64,000 nucleotides of DNA from Geomonas agri (GTDB lineage: Bacteria > Desulfobacterota > Desulfuromonadia > Geobacterales > Geobacteraceae), in NCBI RefSeq assembly GCF_020179605.1, contig NZ_JAINZO010000002.1:1550001-1614000 (forward strand), read 5' to 3'. The notes under the pieces were generated by a model. That model was not told where the DNA came from and searched no databases. It was given only the letters and a program-made list of their open reading frames with translations. Shown here piece by piece: positions 1 through 7,758 of this stretch. A program made the translations under genes and the position numbers. Each line of letters opens with the position of its first letter. Position 1 is the first letter of the stretch.

Positions 1-2
1 TC

Positions 3-329
3 ACGCTGATCTTCACCCCGATGCAGGCCCTGCTCGCCGCCAAGGCCGGCGCCACCTACGTTTCCCCGTTCGTCGGTCGCCTGGACGATATCTCCCAGGA
101 CGGCATGGGGATCATTGAAGAGATCAGGACCATCTTTGACAACTACGGCATGGATGCCCAGATCATCGTGGCCAGCATCAGGAACCCGGTGCACGTGCTC
201 AACTCGGCACTGATCGGCGCCGACGTCTGCACCATCCCGTTCTCGGTCATGCTGCAGCTTGCCAAGCACCCGCTCACCGATGCCGGCATCAAGAAGTTCC
301 TGGAAGACTGGGAGAAGGTTCCCAAGTAG
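3..329 (+). CDS. Transaldolase / fructose-6-phosphate aldolase-like protein (3' part only)
   Basis: The 5' end lies outside the window; 108 residues remain. The reading frame is open from base 3. The segment contains [16 protein letters not shown], the strongly conserved Arg/Asp strand of the short (TalC/MipB/FSA) transaldolases, which use a Schiff-base lysine in an (alpha/beta)8 barrel. The tail, ending in a [12 protein letters not shown]-like helix, is typical of this roughly 215-residue subfamily. It would work in the non-oxidative pentose phosphate pathway in the cytoplasm. The catalytic Lys is upstream and cannot be checked, so transaldolase versus F6P-aldolase activity cannot be separated. 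The gene ends at a strong terminator hairpin. Confidence 0.88.
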   Translation, partial: TLIFTPMQALLAAKAGATYVSPFVGRLDDISQDGMGIIEEIRTIFDNYGMDAQIIVASIRNPVHVLNSALIGADVCTIPFSVMLQLAKHPLTDAGIKKFLEDWEKVPK

Positions 330-380
330 ATCGCGACGCGGGAGGTTACTCCCGCAGATCGGGTAACAACGGCGTTACTG

Positions 381-410
381 AGGGCGGGTCCTGGACCCGC
401 CCTTGCTTTA
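381..410 (+). terminator. Intrinsic terminator between transaldolase and dedA
   Basis: A perfect 10-bp stem (381-390 with 394-403, AGGGCGGGTC) has a 3-nt loop and is followed by a short T-rich tail (TTGCTTTA). It lies between two convergent genes and may stop transcription from both sides. Confidence 0.75.
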
Positions 411-419
411 TGGTGGGGA

Positions 420-1031
420 TTATTCGGCGGGGTCCGCGTTTTTGCCGCGCTGGAGGCGGACGTAGACGGCGATGATCACGACACTGGCAATGAGGACGCC
501 GATGACCGCCTGGTGCGAGTAGCGCATGATCAGCTCCTGGTTGGAGCCGATGACGTAGCCGATGAAGGTGAGCACGGTGACCCAGATGCCGGCGCCGAGC
601 AGGGTGTAGAGCGAGAACTTGACGTGGTTCATGCCGGCCAACCCGGCCGGGAGCGAGATCAGGTGGCGCACCACCGGCAGGAGTCTGCCAATGAAGGTCG
701 AAATCTCGCCGTGGTCCTGGAAAAACCGCTCCACCTTGGCGAACTTCTCCTCGGTGATGAAGACGTACTTGCCGTACTTCAGAACGAGCGGGCGGCCGAG
801 GTAGTGTGCCGCGAAGTAGTTGGCGTAGGCGCCGATGAGGCTCCCCACGGTGCCGCAGACTATGGCCACCATCATGTTCATCTGACCCTGCTGGGCCAGG
901 TATCCGGCCGGCGGCATCACCAGTTCGCTGGGGATCGGGATGACGGAGCTCTCAAGGGCCATGAGGAGAAAGATCCCGGGGTAGCCCATCGCCCCTATGG
1001 TTTCGACCAGCCACTGTACTGCTGCATGCAT
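420..1031 (-). CDS. DedA family inner-membrane protein (SNARE-associated domain)
   Basis: This 203-residue integral membrane protein has the DedA signature: an N-terminal hydrophobic helix followed by ESSVIPIPSELVMPPAGYLA, then a GxxxG-rich region and FIGRLLPVVRHLISLPAGLAGM. The FIGR-P-R-PAG pattern is diagnostic. DedA proteins are proposed to be proton-driven lipid (undecaprenyl phosphate or phospholipid) transporters needed for envelope homeostasis. The ATG at 1031 is preceded by AAGGAGAGC on the minus strand, a strong ribosome binding site. It is monocistronic, divergent from the pyrophosphatase gene and convergent with the transaldolase. The particular lipid substrate cannot be assigned. 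Confidence 0.9.
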   Translation of the reverse strand: MHAAVQWLVETIGAMGYPGIFLLMALESSVIPIPSELVMPPAGYLAQQGQMNMMVAIVCGTVGSLIGAYANYFAAHYLGRPLVLKYGKYVFITEEKFAKVERFFQDHGEISTFIGRLLPVVRHLISLPAGLAGMNHVKFSLYTLLGAGIWVTVLTFIGYVIGSNQELIMRYSHQAVIGVLIASVVIIAVYVRLQRGKNADPAE

Positions 1032-1183
1032 GCTTTGCTCTCCTTTGTCGCTTTCTTTACCGGCGCCATTCTATACGGGCCGCGCCGAAAAAACGACTAA
1101 TTTAATATTTTTCCCGTCCTGCGCAGGGGGGGGCTGGGGACGAGCTTCCCGCCGGTCCGCGCGCGACACACACGAAAGGAAAC

Positions 1184-2830
1184 ATGGACAAGCAGATTTT
1201 CGTTATCGGCCACAGAAATCCGGACACCGACTCGATCGCCTCGGCTATCGCCTACGCCCACCTGAAGCGGGCGCTGGGGGACGAGCGGGTCACCGCCGCC
1301 ATGGCCGGCAACCTGAACCCCCAGACTACCTGGCTCCTGGGGCGGCTCGGCATGGATGCACCATTATACCTCGCTGACGTGCACCCCAAAGTGCGTGACG
1401 TGATCCAGCGCACTCCCATCACAGTCGCCGCGGATGCGCCGCTTTTGACTGCACTGGAGCAGTTCCACCATAACGCAATCAGGGTCCTTCCGGTGCTGGA
1501 CGCCGCCGGTGTCCCTAAAGGGGTCATCCCGCTGAGAAGGATCGCCGAGCGCTCGCTGGTGACCGGCGCCGATTCGCTGCGCCTGGTCTCCGCTTCGCTC
1601 GCCTCGCTGGCCGCCTGCCTCACCGGGAGGTTTCTTGCCGGTAGCGCCGACGCAGCCGTCGAGAGCCTGCACCTCTTCGTCGGCGCCATGGCCGAAGAAT
1701 CCTTTATCGACCGCATCTCCGGCTTCGATCCCGCGACCCTGGTGGTGGTGACCGGCGACCGCACCTCGATCCAGAAGGCCTCCATCGAGCGGGGCGTGCG
1801 CCTGCTGGTGGTGACCGGGGGACTGCCCGTGGCCGAGGACGTGGTGCGTTTGGCGCAGGCACGCGGGGTGGCGCTCCTCTCCACGCCGCTTGACACTGCG
1901 GCCACCGTTGCCCGGGCCCGGCTGGCGACCCCGGTGCTGGCGCTGGCCGTCCCCAACTTCGAGAGCGTGTCGGTGGGCGAGCCCCTGGGGCGGTTGCGGG
2001 ATAAGCTGCTGCATTCGGGCGAGAGCGCGGTGCTGGCGCTCGAAGAGGACGGTACCCTGGCCGGCGTCGCCACCAAGTCCTCTCTGTTCGCGCCGCTCCC
2101 CTACGCCCTGATCCTGGTGGACCACAACGAACTGACCCAGTCGGTGCCGGGCGCCGAGGACCTGGAGATCCTCGAGGTGATCGACCACCACAAGCTGGGC
2201 AACCCGCCCACCAGCAATCCGATCCCGTTCATCACCGCTCCGGTAGGGAGCACCTGCACTATCGTCGCCTCATTGTATGAGGACCACGAGGTGGTGCCCC
2301 CCGCGCAGATCGCGGCGCTCCTTTTGGCCGGTATCCTCTCCGACACCGTGATTCTGAAGTCCCCGACTACCACGGCCAGGGACCGTGCCACCGTAGCGCG
2401 CCTCGCAGCCGTTGCCGGGCTGGACTGGGAGGCCTTCGGCGCCGAGATCTTCGCCGCTTCCGGGGCTCTCTCCGGCTATGGCAGTCCTGATCGAGTGGTC
2501 GGCTCCGACTTCAAGCTCTTCAGCCAGGGCGAGCTAACCTTCGGCGTGGGCCAGGTCGAGGTGTTCGGCTTCGCCGAGTTCAACGAAATGAAGGCGGAAC
2601 TGCGCCAAGCCCTCGCGGCACGGCGCGAGAAGGAGGGGCTGGAGCTCGCCGGCCTCATGGTTACCGACATCTCCAGCGAGAGCACCATGTTCATGATGGA
2701 GGGGGGGCAGGCCTTCACCCGTTTCATGGGGTACCCGCAGCCCGAACCGCACGTCTTCGAGATGAAGGGCGTCATGTCGCGCAAGAAGCAGCTGGTGCCG
2801 CACATGATCAAGGTCTTGGGAGGTCGCTAG
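1184..2830 (+). CDS. Manganese-dependent inorganic pyrophosphatase with CBS and DRTGG domains
   Basis: The N-terminus GHRNPDTDSIASAIAY is the metal-binding HxxPDxDS motif of family II (DHH) pyrophosphatases. VDHNE and VIDHHKLGN supply the DHH motif, and SRKKQLVP near the C-terminus is the substrate-binding arginine/lysine pair of the DHHA2 domain. At 548 residues it is far longer than the roughly 310 of simple PpaC. A regulatory insert between the DHH motifs carries two CBS half-repeats (about residues 70-125 and 245-300) around a DRTGG-like domain. Known CBS-PPases are controlled by adenine nucleotides. The ATG at 1184 follows AAAGGAAAC. The stop codon abuts the next start, so it is co-transcribed with the methyltransferase fusion. 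Confidence 0.9.
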   Translation: MDKQIFVIGHRNPDTDSIASAIAYAHLKRALGDERVTAAMAGNLNPQTTWLLGRLGMDAPLYLADVHPKVRDVIQRTPITVAADAPLLTALEQFHHNAIRVLPVLDAAGVPKGVIPLRRIAERSLVTGADSLRLVSASLASLAACLTGRFLAGSADAAVESLHLFVGAMAEESFIDRISGFDPATLVVVTGDRTSIQKASIERGVRLLVVTGGLPVAEDVVRLAQARGVALLSTPLDTAATVARARLATPVLALAVPNFESVSVGEPLGRLRDKLLHSGESAVLALEEDGTLAGVATKSSLFAPLPYALILVDHNELTQSVPGAEDLEILEVIDHHKLGNPPTSNPIPFITAPVGSTCTIVASLYEDHEVVPPAQIAALLLAGILSDTVILKSPTTTARDRATVARLAAVAGLDWEAFGAEIFAASGALSGYGSPDRVVGSDFKLFSQGELTFGVGQVEVFGFAEFNEMKAELRQALAARREKEGLELAGLMVTDISSESTMFMMEGGQAFTRFMGYPQPEPHVFEMKGVMSRKKQLVPHMIKVLGGR

Positions 2831-4720
2831 ATGAAGAAGTTCCTGGACAGGGTCGCGCAAGGGGTGTTGATCGGCGATGGCGCCATCGGCACCATGCTCT
2901 ACGCCAAGGGGGTGGCGCCGGAGGCGAACTTCGAGCACCTCAACCTGGTGCGCCCGGAGCTGGTGCTGGAACTGCACCGTGAGTACCTCGCTGCCGGCGC
3001 GCAGGTCATCGAGACCAACACCTTCGGCGCCAACTGCGCCAAGCTCTCCGCCATCGGCCTGGGGGGCAAGGTCGCCGAGATCAACCGCAGGGGCGCGCAA
3101 CTCGCAAGAAGCGCGGCGAACGGGCAGGACGTGTTCGTGGCCGGCTCCATCGGTCCACTGGGGCGCGGCAAGAGCGAACTGTCGCCGGAGCAAATCGCCG
3201 ACAGCTTCCGCGTTCAATCGGCGGCGCTTGCCGAGGGTGGGGTGGATCTCGTGATCCTTGAGACCTTCTCTGAGCTGGACGAACTGTTGGTTGCCCTGGC
3301 GGCAGCCAAGGAGACCGGTCTTCCCGTGGTGGCGAATCTGGCCTTTGGTGAGGGGGGGCGGCTACCGGGCGGGACGTCCGCCGAGGGCGCCGCGCGTGCA
3401 CTTGCCGCGGCCGGTGCCGATGTCGTAGGCGCCAACTGCGGCGCAGGGCCCCTTGAACTGCTGGCCACGGTGAAACGCATCGCCGCCGCCTGCTCGCTGC
3501 CGGTGGCCGCTTATCCCAACAGCGGCTTTCCCGAGTACATCGAGGGGCGCTATATCTACCGGACCACCCCCGGATACTTCGCCGATCGCGCCGAGGAGCT
3601 GGTTACCGTCGGCGCCTCTTTGGTTGGCGGCTGCTGCGGCACCACCCCTGAACACATCCGCGCCATGGCCGTGCGGCTGCAAGGTAGCCTGAATCTTACC
3701 CTCGCCCCGCGGGAGAGGGTGCCCGAAGGGCGGGTGAGGGTCGTGCCACGAAGTGAGGACGTTGCCACTGCCGACGCCCTCACCCCCGGCCCCTCTCCCG
3801 GAGGGCGAGGGGAGCCTTCAGCCACATTCCTGGATCGTTGGGGCACCGAGCCGGTGATTACGGTTGAACTCGATCCCCCTAAGGGGCTCGACTGCGCCAA
3901 GGTGCTGGCGGGGAGCCGGGCTCTTAAGGAGGCGGGAGCGCACGCCATCAACCTGGCCGAGAACCCGCTGGCCCGCGTGCGCATGGGCAACCTTGCGCTC
4001 GCCTCGCTGATCCGCCGCGAAGTCGGCATCGAGGTGATCGCGCACGTCACCTGCCGCGACCGTAACCTGATTGGGATGCAGTCCGAGTTGATGGGGGCGA
4101 GCCTGCTGGGTGTAACGTCCATCCTAGCCGTCACCGGCGACCCGGCAAGTTTAGGCGATGAGGCGGGAGCGTCATCCGTGTTTGACCTCAACTCCTTCAC
4201 GCTGATCAAACTCCTGAATGACCTGAATAGTGGCGTCAATGCGCTTGGCAACCCGATCGGGTCCGGTACCGGTTTCGCCATCGGTGCTGCCTTCAACCCC
4301 AACACTCAGAGCATGGAGGTGCAGGTCCGGCGCTTGGCGAAGAAGGTGGCCAACGGCGCCCGTTTCGCCCAGACCCAGCCCATCTACGACATCGCCCGTT
4401 TCCACGACATGATGGAGCAGACCTCGCACCTGGGCATCCCGGTTCTACCCGGCGTGCTGCCGCTCGTTTCCGGGAGGAATGCCGAATTCCTGCACAACGA
4501 GGTCCCCGGCATCGTGATACCCGATGACATCCGCAAGCGCATGGCCGGCAAGAGCGGCGACGAAGGTGTGGCCGAAGGTCTCGCCATCGCCAAGGAGTTC
4601 ATCGAAGCCGCCAGTGCCAGGGCCGGTGGTTTCTACATCATGCCGCCCTTCGGCAAGTACGAGATCGCGGTGGAGTTGGTTAAGTTTATAAAAAGCAATG
4701 CGGAACACAGAGGACACTAA
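2831..4720 (+). CDS. Bifunctional homocysteine S-methyltransferase / 5,10-methylenetetrahydrofolate reductase
   Basis: The N-terminal half (residues 1-285) is a Zn-dependent homocysteine methyltransferase barrel. It has DGAIGTML at the start, GANCG, and GGCCGTTPEHI with the two zinc cysteines. The C-terminal half (about 335-629) is a MetF-type FAD barrel, with VELDPPKG, the AHVTCRDRN motif, ILAVTGDP and FAQTQPIYD. Together they would reduce methylene-THF and methylate homocysteine to methionine. Residues about 289-327 join the two domains and are encoded by an inverted pair of palindromic repeats (ALTPGPSPGGRGE). The last residues (SNAEHRGH) are encoded by the arm of another repeat family. 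The start directly abuts the previous stop. Confidence 0.9.
   Translation: MKKFLDRVAQGVLIGDGAIGTMLYAKGVAPEANFEHLNLVRPELVLELHREYLAAGAQVIETNTFGANCAKLSAIGLGGKVAEINRRGAQLARSAANGQDVFVAGSIGPLGRGKSELSPEQIADSFRVQSAALAEGGVDLVILETFSELDELLVALAAAKETGLPVVANLAFGEGGRLPGGTSAEGAARALAAAGADVVGANCGAGPLELLATVKRIAAACSLPVAAYPNSGFPEYIEGRYIYRTTPGYFADRAEELVTVGASLVGGCCGTTPEHIRAMAVRLQGSLNLTLAPRERVPEGRVRVVPRSEDVATADALTPGPSPGGRGEPSATFLDRWGTEPVITVELDPPKGLDCAKVLAGSRALKEAGAHAINLAENPLARVRMGNLALASLIRREVGIEVIAHVTCRDRNLIGMQSELMGASLLGVTSILAVTGDPASLGDEAGASSVFDLNSFTLIKLLNDLNSGVNALGNPIGSGTGFAIGAAFNPNTQSMEVQVRRLAKKVANGARFAQTQPIYDIARFHDMMEQTSHLGIPVLPGVLPLVSGRNAEFLHNEVPGIVIPDDIRKRMAGKSGDEGVAEGLAIAKEFIEAASARAGGFYIMPPFGKYEIAVELVKFIKSNAEHRGH
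3698..3811. repeat. Family A palindromic repeat pair inside a coding sequence
   Basis: Two related GC-rich elements lie in inverted orientation (3698-3742 and 3774-3811), each with a CCCTCACCC...CTCTCCC...GGGCGAGGG pattern. The second is nearly identical to the complement of 21151-21185. They are read in frame as an inter-domain linker in the methyltransferase/reductase fusion, translated as ALTPGPSPGGRGE. This resembles REP/BIME-like extragenic palindromes that have entered a gene. Confidence 0.75.
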
Positions 4721-4817
4721 GGTCCACAGAGGAAGTAACTATGGAAAACCTGCAGCTCTCGTAGTGTTTTCTCTGTGCCCTCTGTGAACCTCTGAGACCT
4801 CTGTGTTCCGAGGTTGC
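4695..4817. repeat. Family C imperfect inverted repeat (ACACAGAGG-type)
   Basis: About 20-bp imperfect arms at 4695-4713 and 4798-4817 (CGGAACACAGAGG / CCTCTGTGTTCCG) flank further internal CACAGAGG and CCTCTGTG units. It forms a long hairpin between the fusion gene and the sirohaem protein gene. Its left arm supplies the last eight codons and stop of the upstream gene. Confidence 0.75.
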
Positions 4818-4869
4818 TTTTCAGCTATTTTGACCTGCATCAATTTCAATGGAGACAAAGGAGCAGATG

Positions 4870-5556
4870 ATGAACACCAAGGACATCCTGGAAAAAGGCG
4901 CCATCCTGCAGCGTGACCGCGAGACCTACGCCATCGCCCCGCACATCCCTGGCGGCTTCACGGACACCGCCACCCTGAGAAAGATCTGCGACGTGGCCGA
5001 TAAGTACAACCTGGAAGTGAAGCTGACCTCGGCTCAGCGCATCGCCATGTTCGGCGTTAAGGAAGAGGACATCGACGCGATCTGGGCCGACCTCGCCCAG
5101 ACGCCGGGGGCCGCCATCGGCCTGTGCGTCAGGAGCATCAAGATCTGCCCGGGCACCCAGTGGTGCAAGAGGGCGGTGCTCGACTCCGCCTCGCTCGGGC
5201 TCAAGCTGGACAAGATCTACCACGCCATGGAGCTTCCCAACAAGATGAAGATGGGAGTTTCCGGTTGCCTGCTGGCCTGCTCCGAGTCCGGCGTCAAGGA
5301 CATCGGCATCGTCGGTCACAACAAGGGATGGCGTATCCTGGTCGGTGGTAACTCCGGCCCCAGACCGCGCCTGGCGGAACTGTTGGTGGACAACATCCAG
5401 ACTGAGGAAGAGGTGCTGGATATCGTCGCCAAGGTGGTGGAAGTCTACAAGAACGATCCGCAGCAGGGACGTCTGGGCAGGCTGATCGAGGAAAAGGGGA
5501 TCGAGGCATTCAGGGCGGCCGTGCTCGGCAGCCAGGACGCCGCGGTTGGGAAGTGA
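4870..5556 (+). CDS. Small sirohaem/[4Fe-4S] nitrite-sulfite reductase-like protein
   Basis: A 228-residue protein made of one ferredoxin-like half domain (about residues 15-80) and one sirohaem-Fe4S domain. The four cluster cysteines are present in the expected C-x5-C (CPGTQWC) and C-x3-C (CLLAC) spacing, within KICPGTQWCKRA and GVSGCLLACSESGVKDIG. Full-length assimilatory reductases have two such repeats, so this belongs to the small single-repeat class, whose physiological substrate is often unknown. The chosen ATG at 4870 has AAAGGAG six bases upstream; the ATG at 4849 overlaps that site. It is the first gene after a long hairpin repeat. Sulfite, nitrite or a non-catalytic role are all possible. 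Confidence 0.8.
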   Translation: MNTKDILEKGAILQRDRETYAIAPHIPGGFTDTATLRKICDVADKYNLEVKLTSAQRIAMFGVKEEDIDAIWADLAQTPGAAIGLCVRSIKICPGTQWCKRAVLDSASLGLKLDKIYHAMELPNKMKMGVSGCLLACSESGVKDIGIVGHNKGWRILVGGNSGPRPRLAELLVDNIQTEEEVLDIVAKVVEVYKNDPQQGRLGRLIEEKGIEAFRAAVLGSQDAAVGK

Positions 5557-5606
5557 TATGAGAGCGGCAATTATGACTGAAACAGGACTGCGCGCGGGAG
5601 GTATCC

Positions 5607-6374
5607 GTGGCGCTTATTGAGGACGCGCTCTTCACGCGCATCAAGAACCGGGTAGGCAAGGCCATCCACGACTTCGACCTGATCTCCGAGGGAGACCGCA
5701 TCGCCGTCGCGGTGTCGGGCGGCAAGGACTCCTACGCCATGCTGCACATGCTGGACACGCTGCGCCGGCGAGCCCCGATCCGCTACGAGTTGGTCGCGAT
5801 CAACATCGACTCCGGCTACCGCGGCTATCGTGCCGACATCATCGAGGAGCACCTGAAGGAGCACGGCTTCACCTACCACATGGAGAAGACCGAGCACTAC
5901 GACATCATCTCGGAGAAGCGCCGCCCCAACTCGTCCTACTGCTCCATCTGCGCGCGGCTCAAGCGCGGCACGCTCTACACCCTGGCGCAGCAGATGGGGT
6001 GCAACAAGCTGGCCCTTGGCCACCACATGGACGACTTCATCGAGACGCTGCTTTTAAACCAATTCTTCGTGGGCTCGCTCAAGGCGATGGCCCCGAGCAT
6101 GCTGGCCGACAACGGCGTCACCACGGTGATCAGGCCGCTGGTCTACGTCCCGGAAAAGGAGATCATCCCGTTCTCCCGCAACAACCGCTTCCCGGTAGTC
6201 TGCTGCTGTTGCCCGGTCTGCGGCACCGCGGACTTGCAGCGCAAGAAGATGAAGGAGTTGTTGGAGACCTTGGAGCGGGACAACCCCTTGGTGAAAAAGA
6301 GCCTTTTGAAGGCCTTGTCCAATGTCCACCCGCGCCACTTGCTGGACAAGGGTTTGACCAGGATGCCTTCCTGA
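5607..6374 (+). CDS. ttcA: tRNA 2-thiocytidine(32) synthetase TtcA
   Basis: TtcA thiolates cytidine 32 in certain tRNAs using ATP and a [4Fe-4S] cluster. The PP-loop SGGKDSYAMLHML (about residues 37-50) is the pyrophosphatase ATP-binding motif. YCSICARLKRG provides the CxxC pair and CCCCPVCGT the later cysteine region. LGHHMDDFIETLLLN is a TtcA-type block. The GTG at 5607 follows GGGAGGTATCC. The C-terminus ends in HLLDKGLTRMPS. That last stretch lies on the antisense of a minus-strand ORF start, so the 3' end looks shortened relative to the family and joined to foreign sequence. Confidence 0.93.
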   Translation: MALIEDALFTRIKNRVGKAIHDFDLISEGDRIAVAVSGGKDSYAMLHMLDTLRRRAPIRYELVAINIDSGYRGYRADIIEEHLKEHGFTYHMEKTEHYDIISEKRRPNSSYCSICARLKRGTLYTLAQQMGCNKLALGHHMDDFIETLLLNQFFVGSLKAMAPSMLADNGVTTVIRPLVYVPEKEIIPFSRNNRFPVVCCCCPVCGTADLQRKKMKELLETLERDNPLVKKSLLKALSNVHPRHLLDKGLTRMPS

Positions 6375-6457
6375 CGCAGGTCGGCGATGATGTCCTTCAC
6401 CGTCAGGTGTCCGCAGTAGACGACGATTCCCACAGCTCCTATGACCATCGGTTCCAT
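6339..6457 (-). pseudogene. Possible truncated gene start facing ttcA
   Basis: On the minus strand an ATG at 6457 follows AGCGGAGGTAGCAT, a strong ribosome binding site. It opens a frame starting MEPMVIGAVGIVVYCGHLTV and continuing KDIIADLRQEGILVK. This looks like a genuine protein N-terminus. After roughly 38 codons the frame enters sequence antisense to the conserved ttcA 3' end and stops resembling a protein. The simplest reading is that a deletion fused the 3' end of ttcA to the 5' end of a convergent gene. I do not recognise the protein. A real overlapping gene reading on to 6143 cannot be excluded. Confidence 0.35.
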
Positions 6458-6502
6458 ATGCTACCTCCGCTTTCCTTGATGATACGACGGTAGCATGTGG
6501 TA

Positions 6503-6519
6503 GCGACAAAATAAGTCGC
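6503..6519. promoter_or_regulatory. Inverted repeat GCGAC-N7-GTCGC upstream of Fe-S membrane protein
   Basis: A 5-bp inverted repeat spaced by an AT-rich centre lies 34-50 bases before the start at 6553, in the gap between two divergent starts. It could be an operator. No clear promoter can be assigned with it. Confidence 0.25.
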
Positions 6520-6552
6520 AACATATACGCAAGGTGAAACAAGGTGAGGTTC

Positions 6553-7545
6553 ATGGCAGAAAAAAAAGTGCAACAGGTCAGGATCGCAGTACAGTGGGGC
6601 TTCCTTCTCTTCTCCCTCTACCTGGGGGTAACCTTCTACCGTTTCGTGCTCCATTTCAGAAGCGGCGGCGCCACCCCATTCGTGGCGCGTCCCGACGGTG
6701 TCGAGGCGTTTCTCCCCATCTCCGGCCTGGTGAGCCTCAAGGGGTGGATGACGCTCGGGAGCATCAACGACGTGCACCCGGCGGCACTGGTCGTACTGCT
6801 CACTGTGATTGCCGTGTCGCTATTGTTGAAGCGTTCCTTCTGCTCCTGGGTCTGCCCGGTGTCCACCATCACCGAGGTATGCTGGAAAGTGGGGACCAAG
6901 CTGTTCGGCAAGAACTTCAAGGTCTGGCTCTGGCTGGACTGGCTGTTGCGTCCCATCAAGTACCTGCTGCTCGCTTTCTTCCTGTTCTCCATCCTGGTGA
7001 TCATGGCGCCCGACAGCGTCGCCTCCTTCATCACCGGCGACTATAACAAGATGGCTGACGTGAAGATGCTCGACTTCTTCGTGAACCTCTCCGGTACGCC
7101 GCTGGTGGTGATTGGCGTGCTGCTGGCGCTGTCATTCCTGTTCAAGAACCCGTTCTGCCGTTTCCTCTGCCCGTACGGCGCGCTGCTCGGCCTGGTGTCG
7201 CGTCTGTCGCCGGTCAAGGTGCAGCGCAACCAGAGCGCCTGCATCAACTGTGGCGGCTGCACTAAAGCCTGCCCGTCCTACATCGACGTTATGCACCAGG
7301 AAAGGGTCTGCTCTGAGGAGTGCGTCGGCTGCCTGCGCTGCGTGAGCGCCTGCCCGAAGCCCGAGGCGTTGCAGATGAAGGCGAAGAACGGGAAGGTGAT
7401 CCCCGGAATGGTCTATGCCGCCCTGGTCGTGGTGGTCTTTGTTGGCGGCACCCTGATCGGTCGCGCCACCGGTCACTGGCACAGCTCCATGACGAAAGCT
7501 GACTACCAGCGGCTCATCGCCGCCCCCCCGGTGGACCACCCATAG
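6553..7545 (+). CDS. NapH/NosR-like polyferredoxin membrane protein
   Basis: A 330-residue membrane protein with about five hydrophobic segments. It has two cytoplasmic CxxxCP motifs (CSWVCPVST and CRFLCPYGA), as in NapH, NosR and CcoG-like quinol-linked proteins. Two ferredoxin [4Fe-4S] motifs follow (CINCGGCTKACP and CVGCLRCVSACP). Family members pass electrons from menaquinol or flavins across the membrane to periplasmic partners. The ATG at 6553 is chosen because AAGGTGAGG precedes it; the in-frame GTG at 6544 lies inside that site. The gene stands alone, so its redox partner is unknown. It is followed by a palindromic repeat and a strong terminator. Confidence 0.85.
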   Translation: MAEKKVQQVRIAVQWGFLLFSLYLGVTFYRFVLHFRSGGATPFVARPDGVEAFLPISGLVSLKGWMTLGSINDVHPAALVVLLTVIAVSLLLKRSFCSWVCPVSTITEVCWKVGTKLFGKNFKVWLWLDWLLRPIKYLLLAFFLFSILVIMAPDSVASFITGDYNKMADVKMLDFFVNLSGTPLVVIGVLLALSFLFKNPFCRFLCPYGALLGLVSRLSPVKVQRNQSACINCGGCTKACPSYIDVMHQERVCSEECVGCLRCVSACPKPEALQMKAKNGKVIPGMVYAALVVVVFVGGTLIGRATGHWHSSMTKADYQRLIAAPPVDHP

Positions 7546-7550
7546 CAAGT

Positions 7551-7641
7551 ACCCTCCCCTGGAGGGGGAGGGATAGGGAGGGGGAAATAGCGGCTCTTGC
7601 AAGCTTCCCCCCTCCCAACCTCCCCCCTCCGGGGGGAGGGG
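7551..7641. repeat. Family B GC-rich palindromic repeat pair
   Basis: An inverted pair of elements of the form CCCTCCCC-x-GGAGGGGGAGGGA...GGGAGGGGG (7552-7586) and its complement (7605-7641). A third copy sits at 16624-16662. They lie between a stop codon and a terminator, as REP-like elements do. Confidence 0.7.
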
Positions 7642-7656
7642 CTCAGACAAAACAAA

Positions 7657-7692
7657 AGAGGGGACGGTATCTCTACCGTCCCCTCTGGTATT
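7657..7692. terminator. Bidirectional intrinsic terminator
   Basis: A perfect 13-bp stem (7657-7669 with 7674-7686, AGAGGGGACGGTA) with a TCTC loop. A-rich sequence on the left gives a U-tract for the leftward DksA-like gene, and the right side has a partial T-rich tail for the rightward Fe-S gene. Confidence 0.85.
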
Positions 7693-7758
7693 TCTAGCAC
7701 CGGCCGGGTGAAAAAGGATAATGCCCGTCCCCCCGCCGCTGTGGCCTGTTTATGCCTG

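Noticed and set aside
6375-6410. Second selenocysteine candidate: UGA at the end of ttcA
   Set aside because: The downstream codons do not continue the TtcA family sequence and no stem with a G-loop follows at the right distance.
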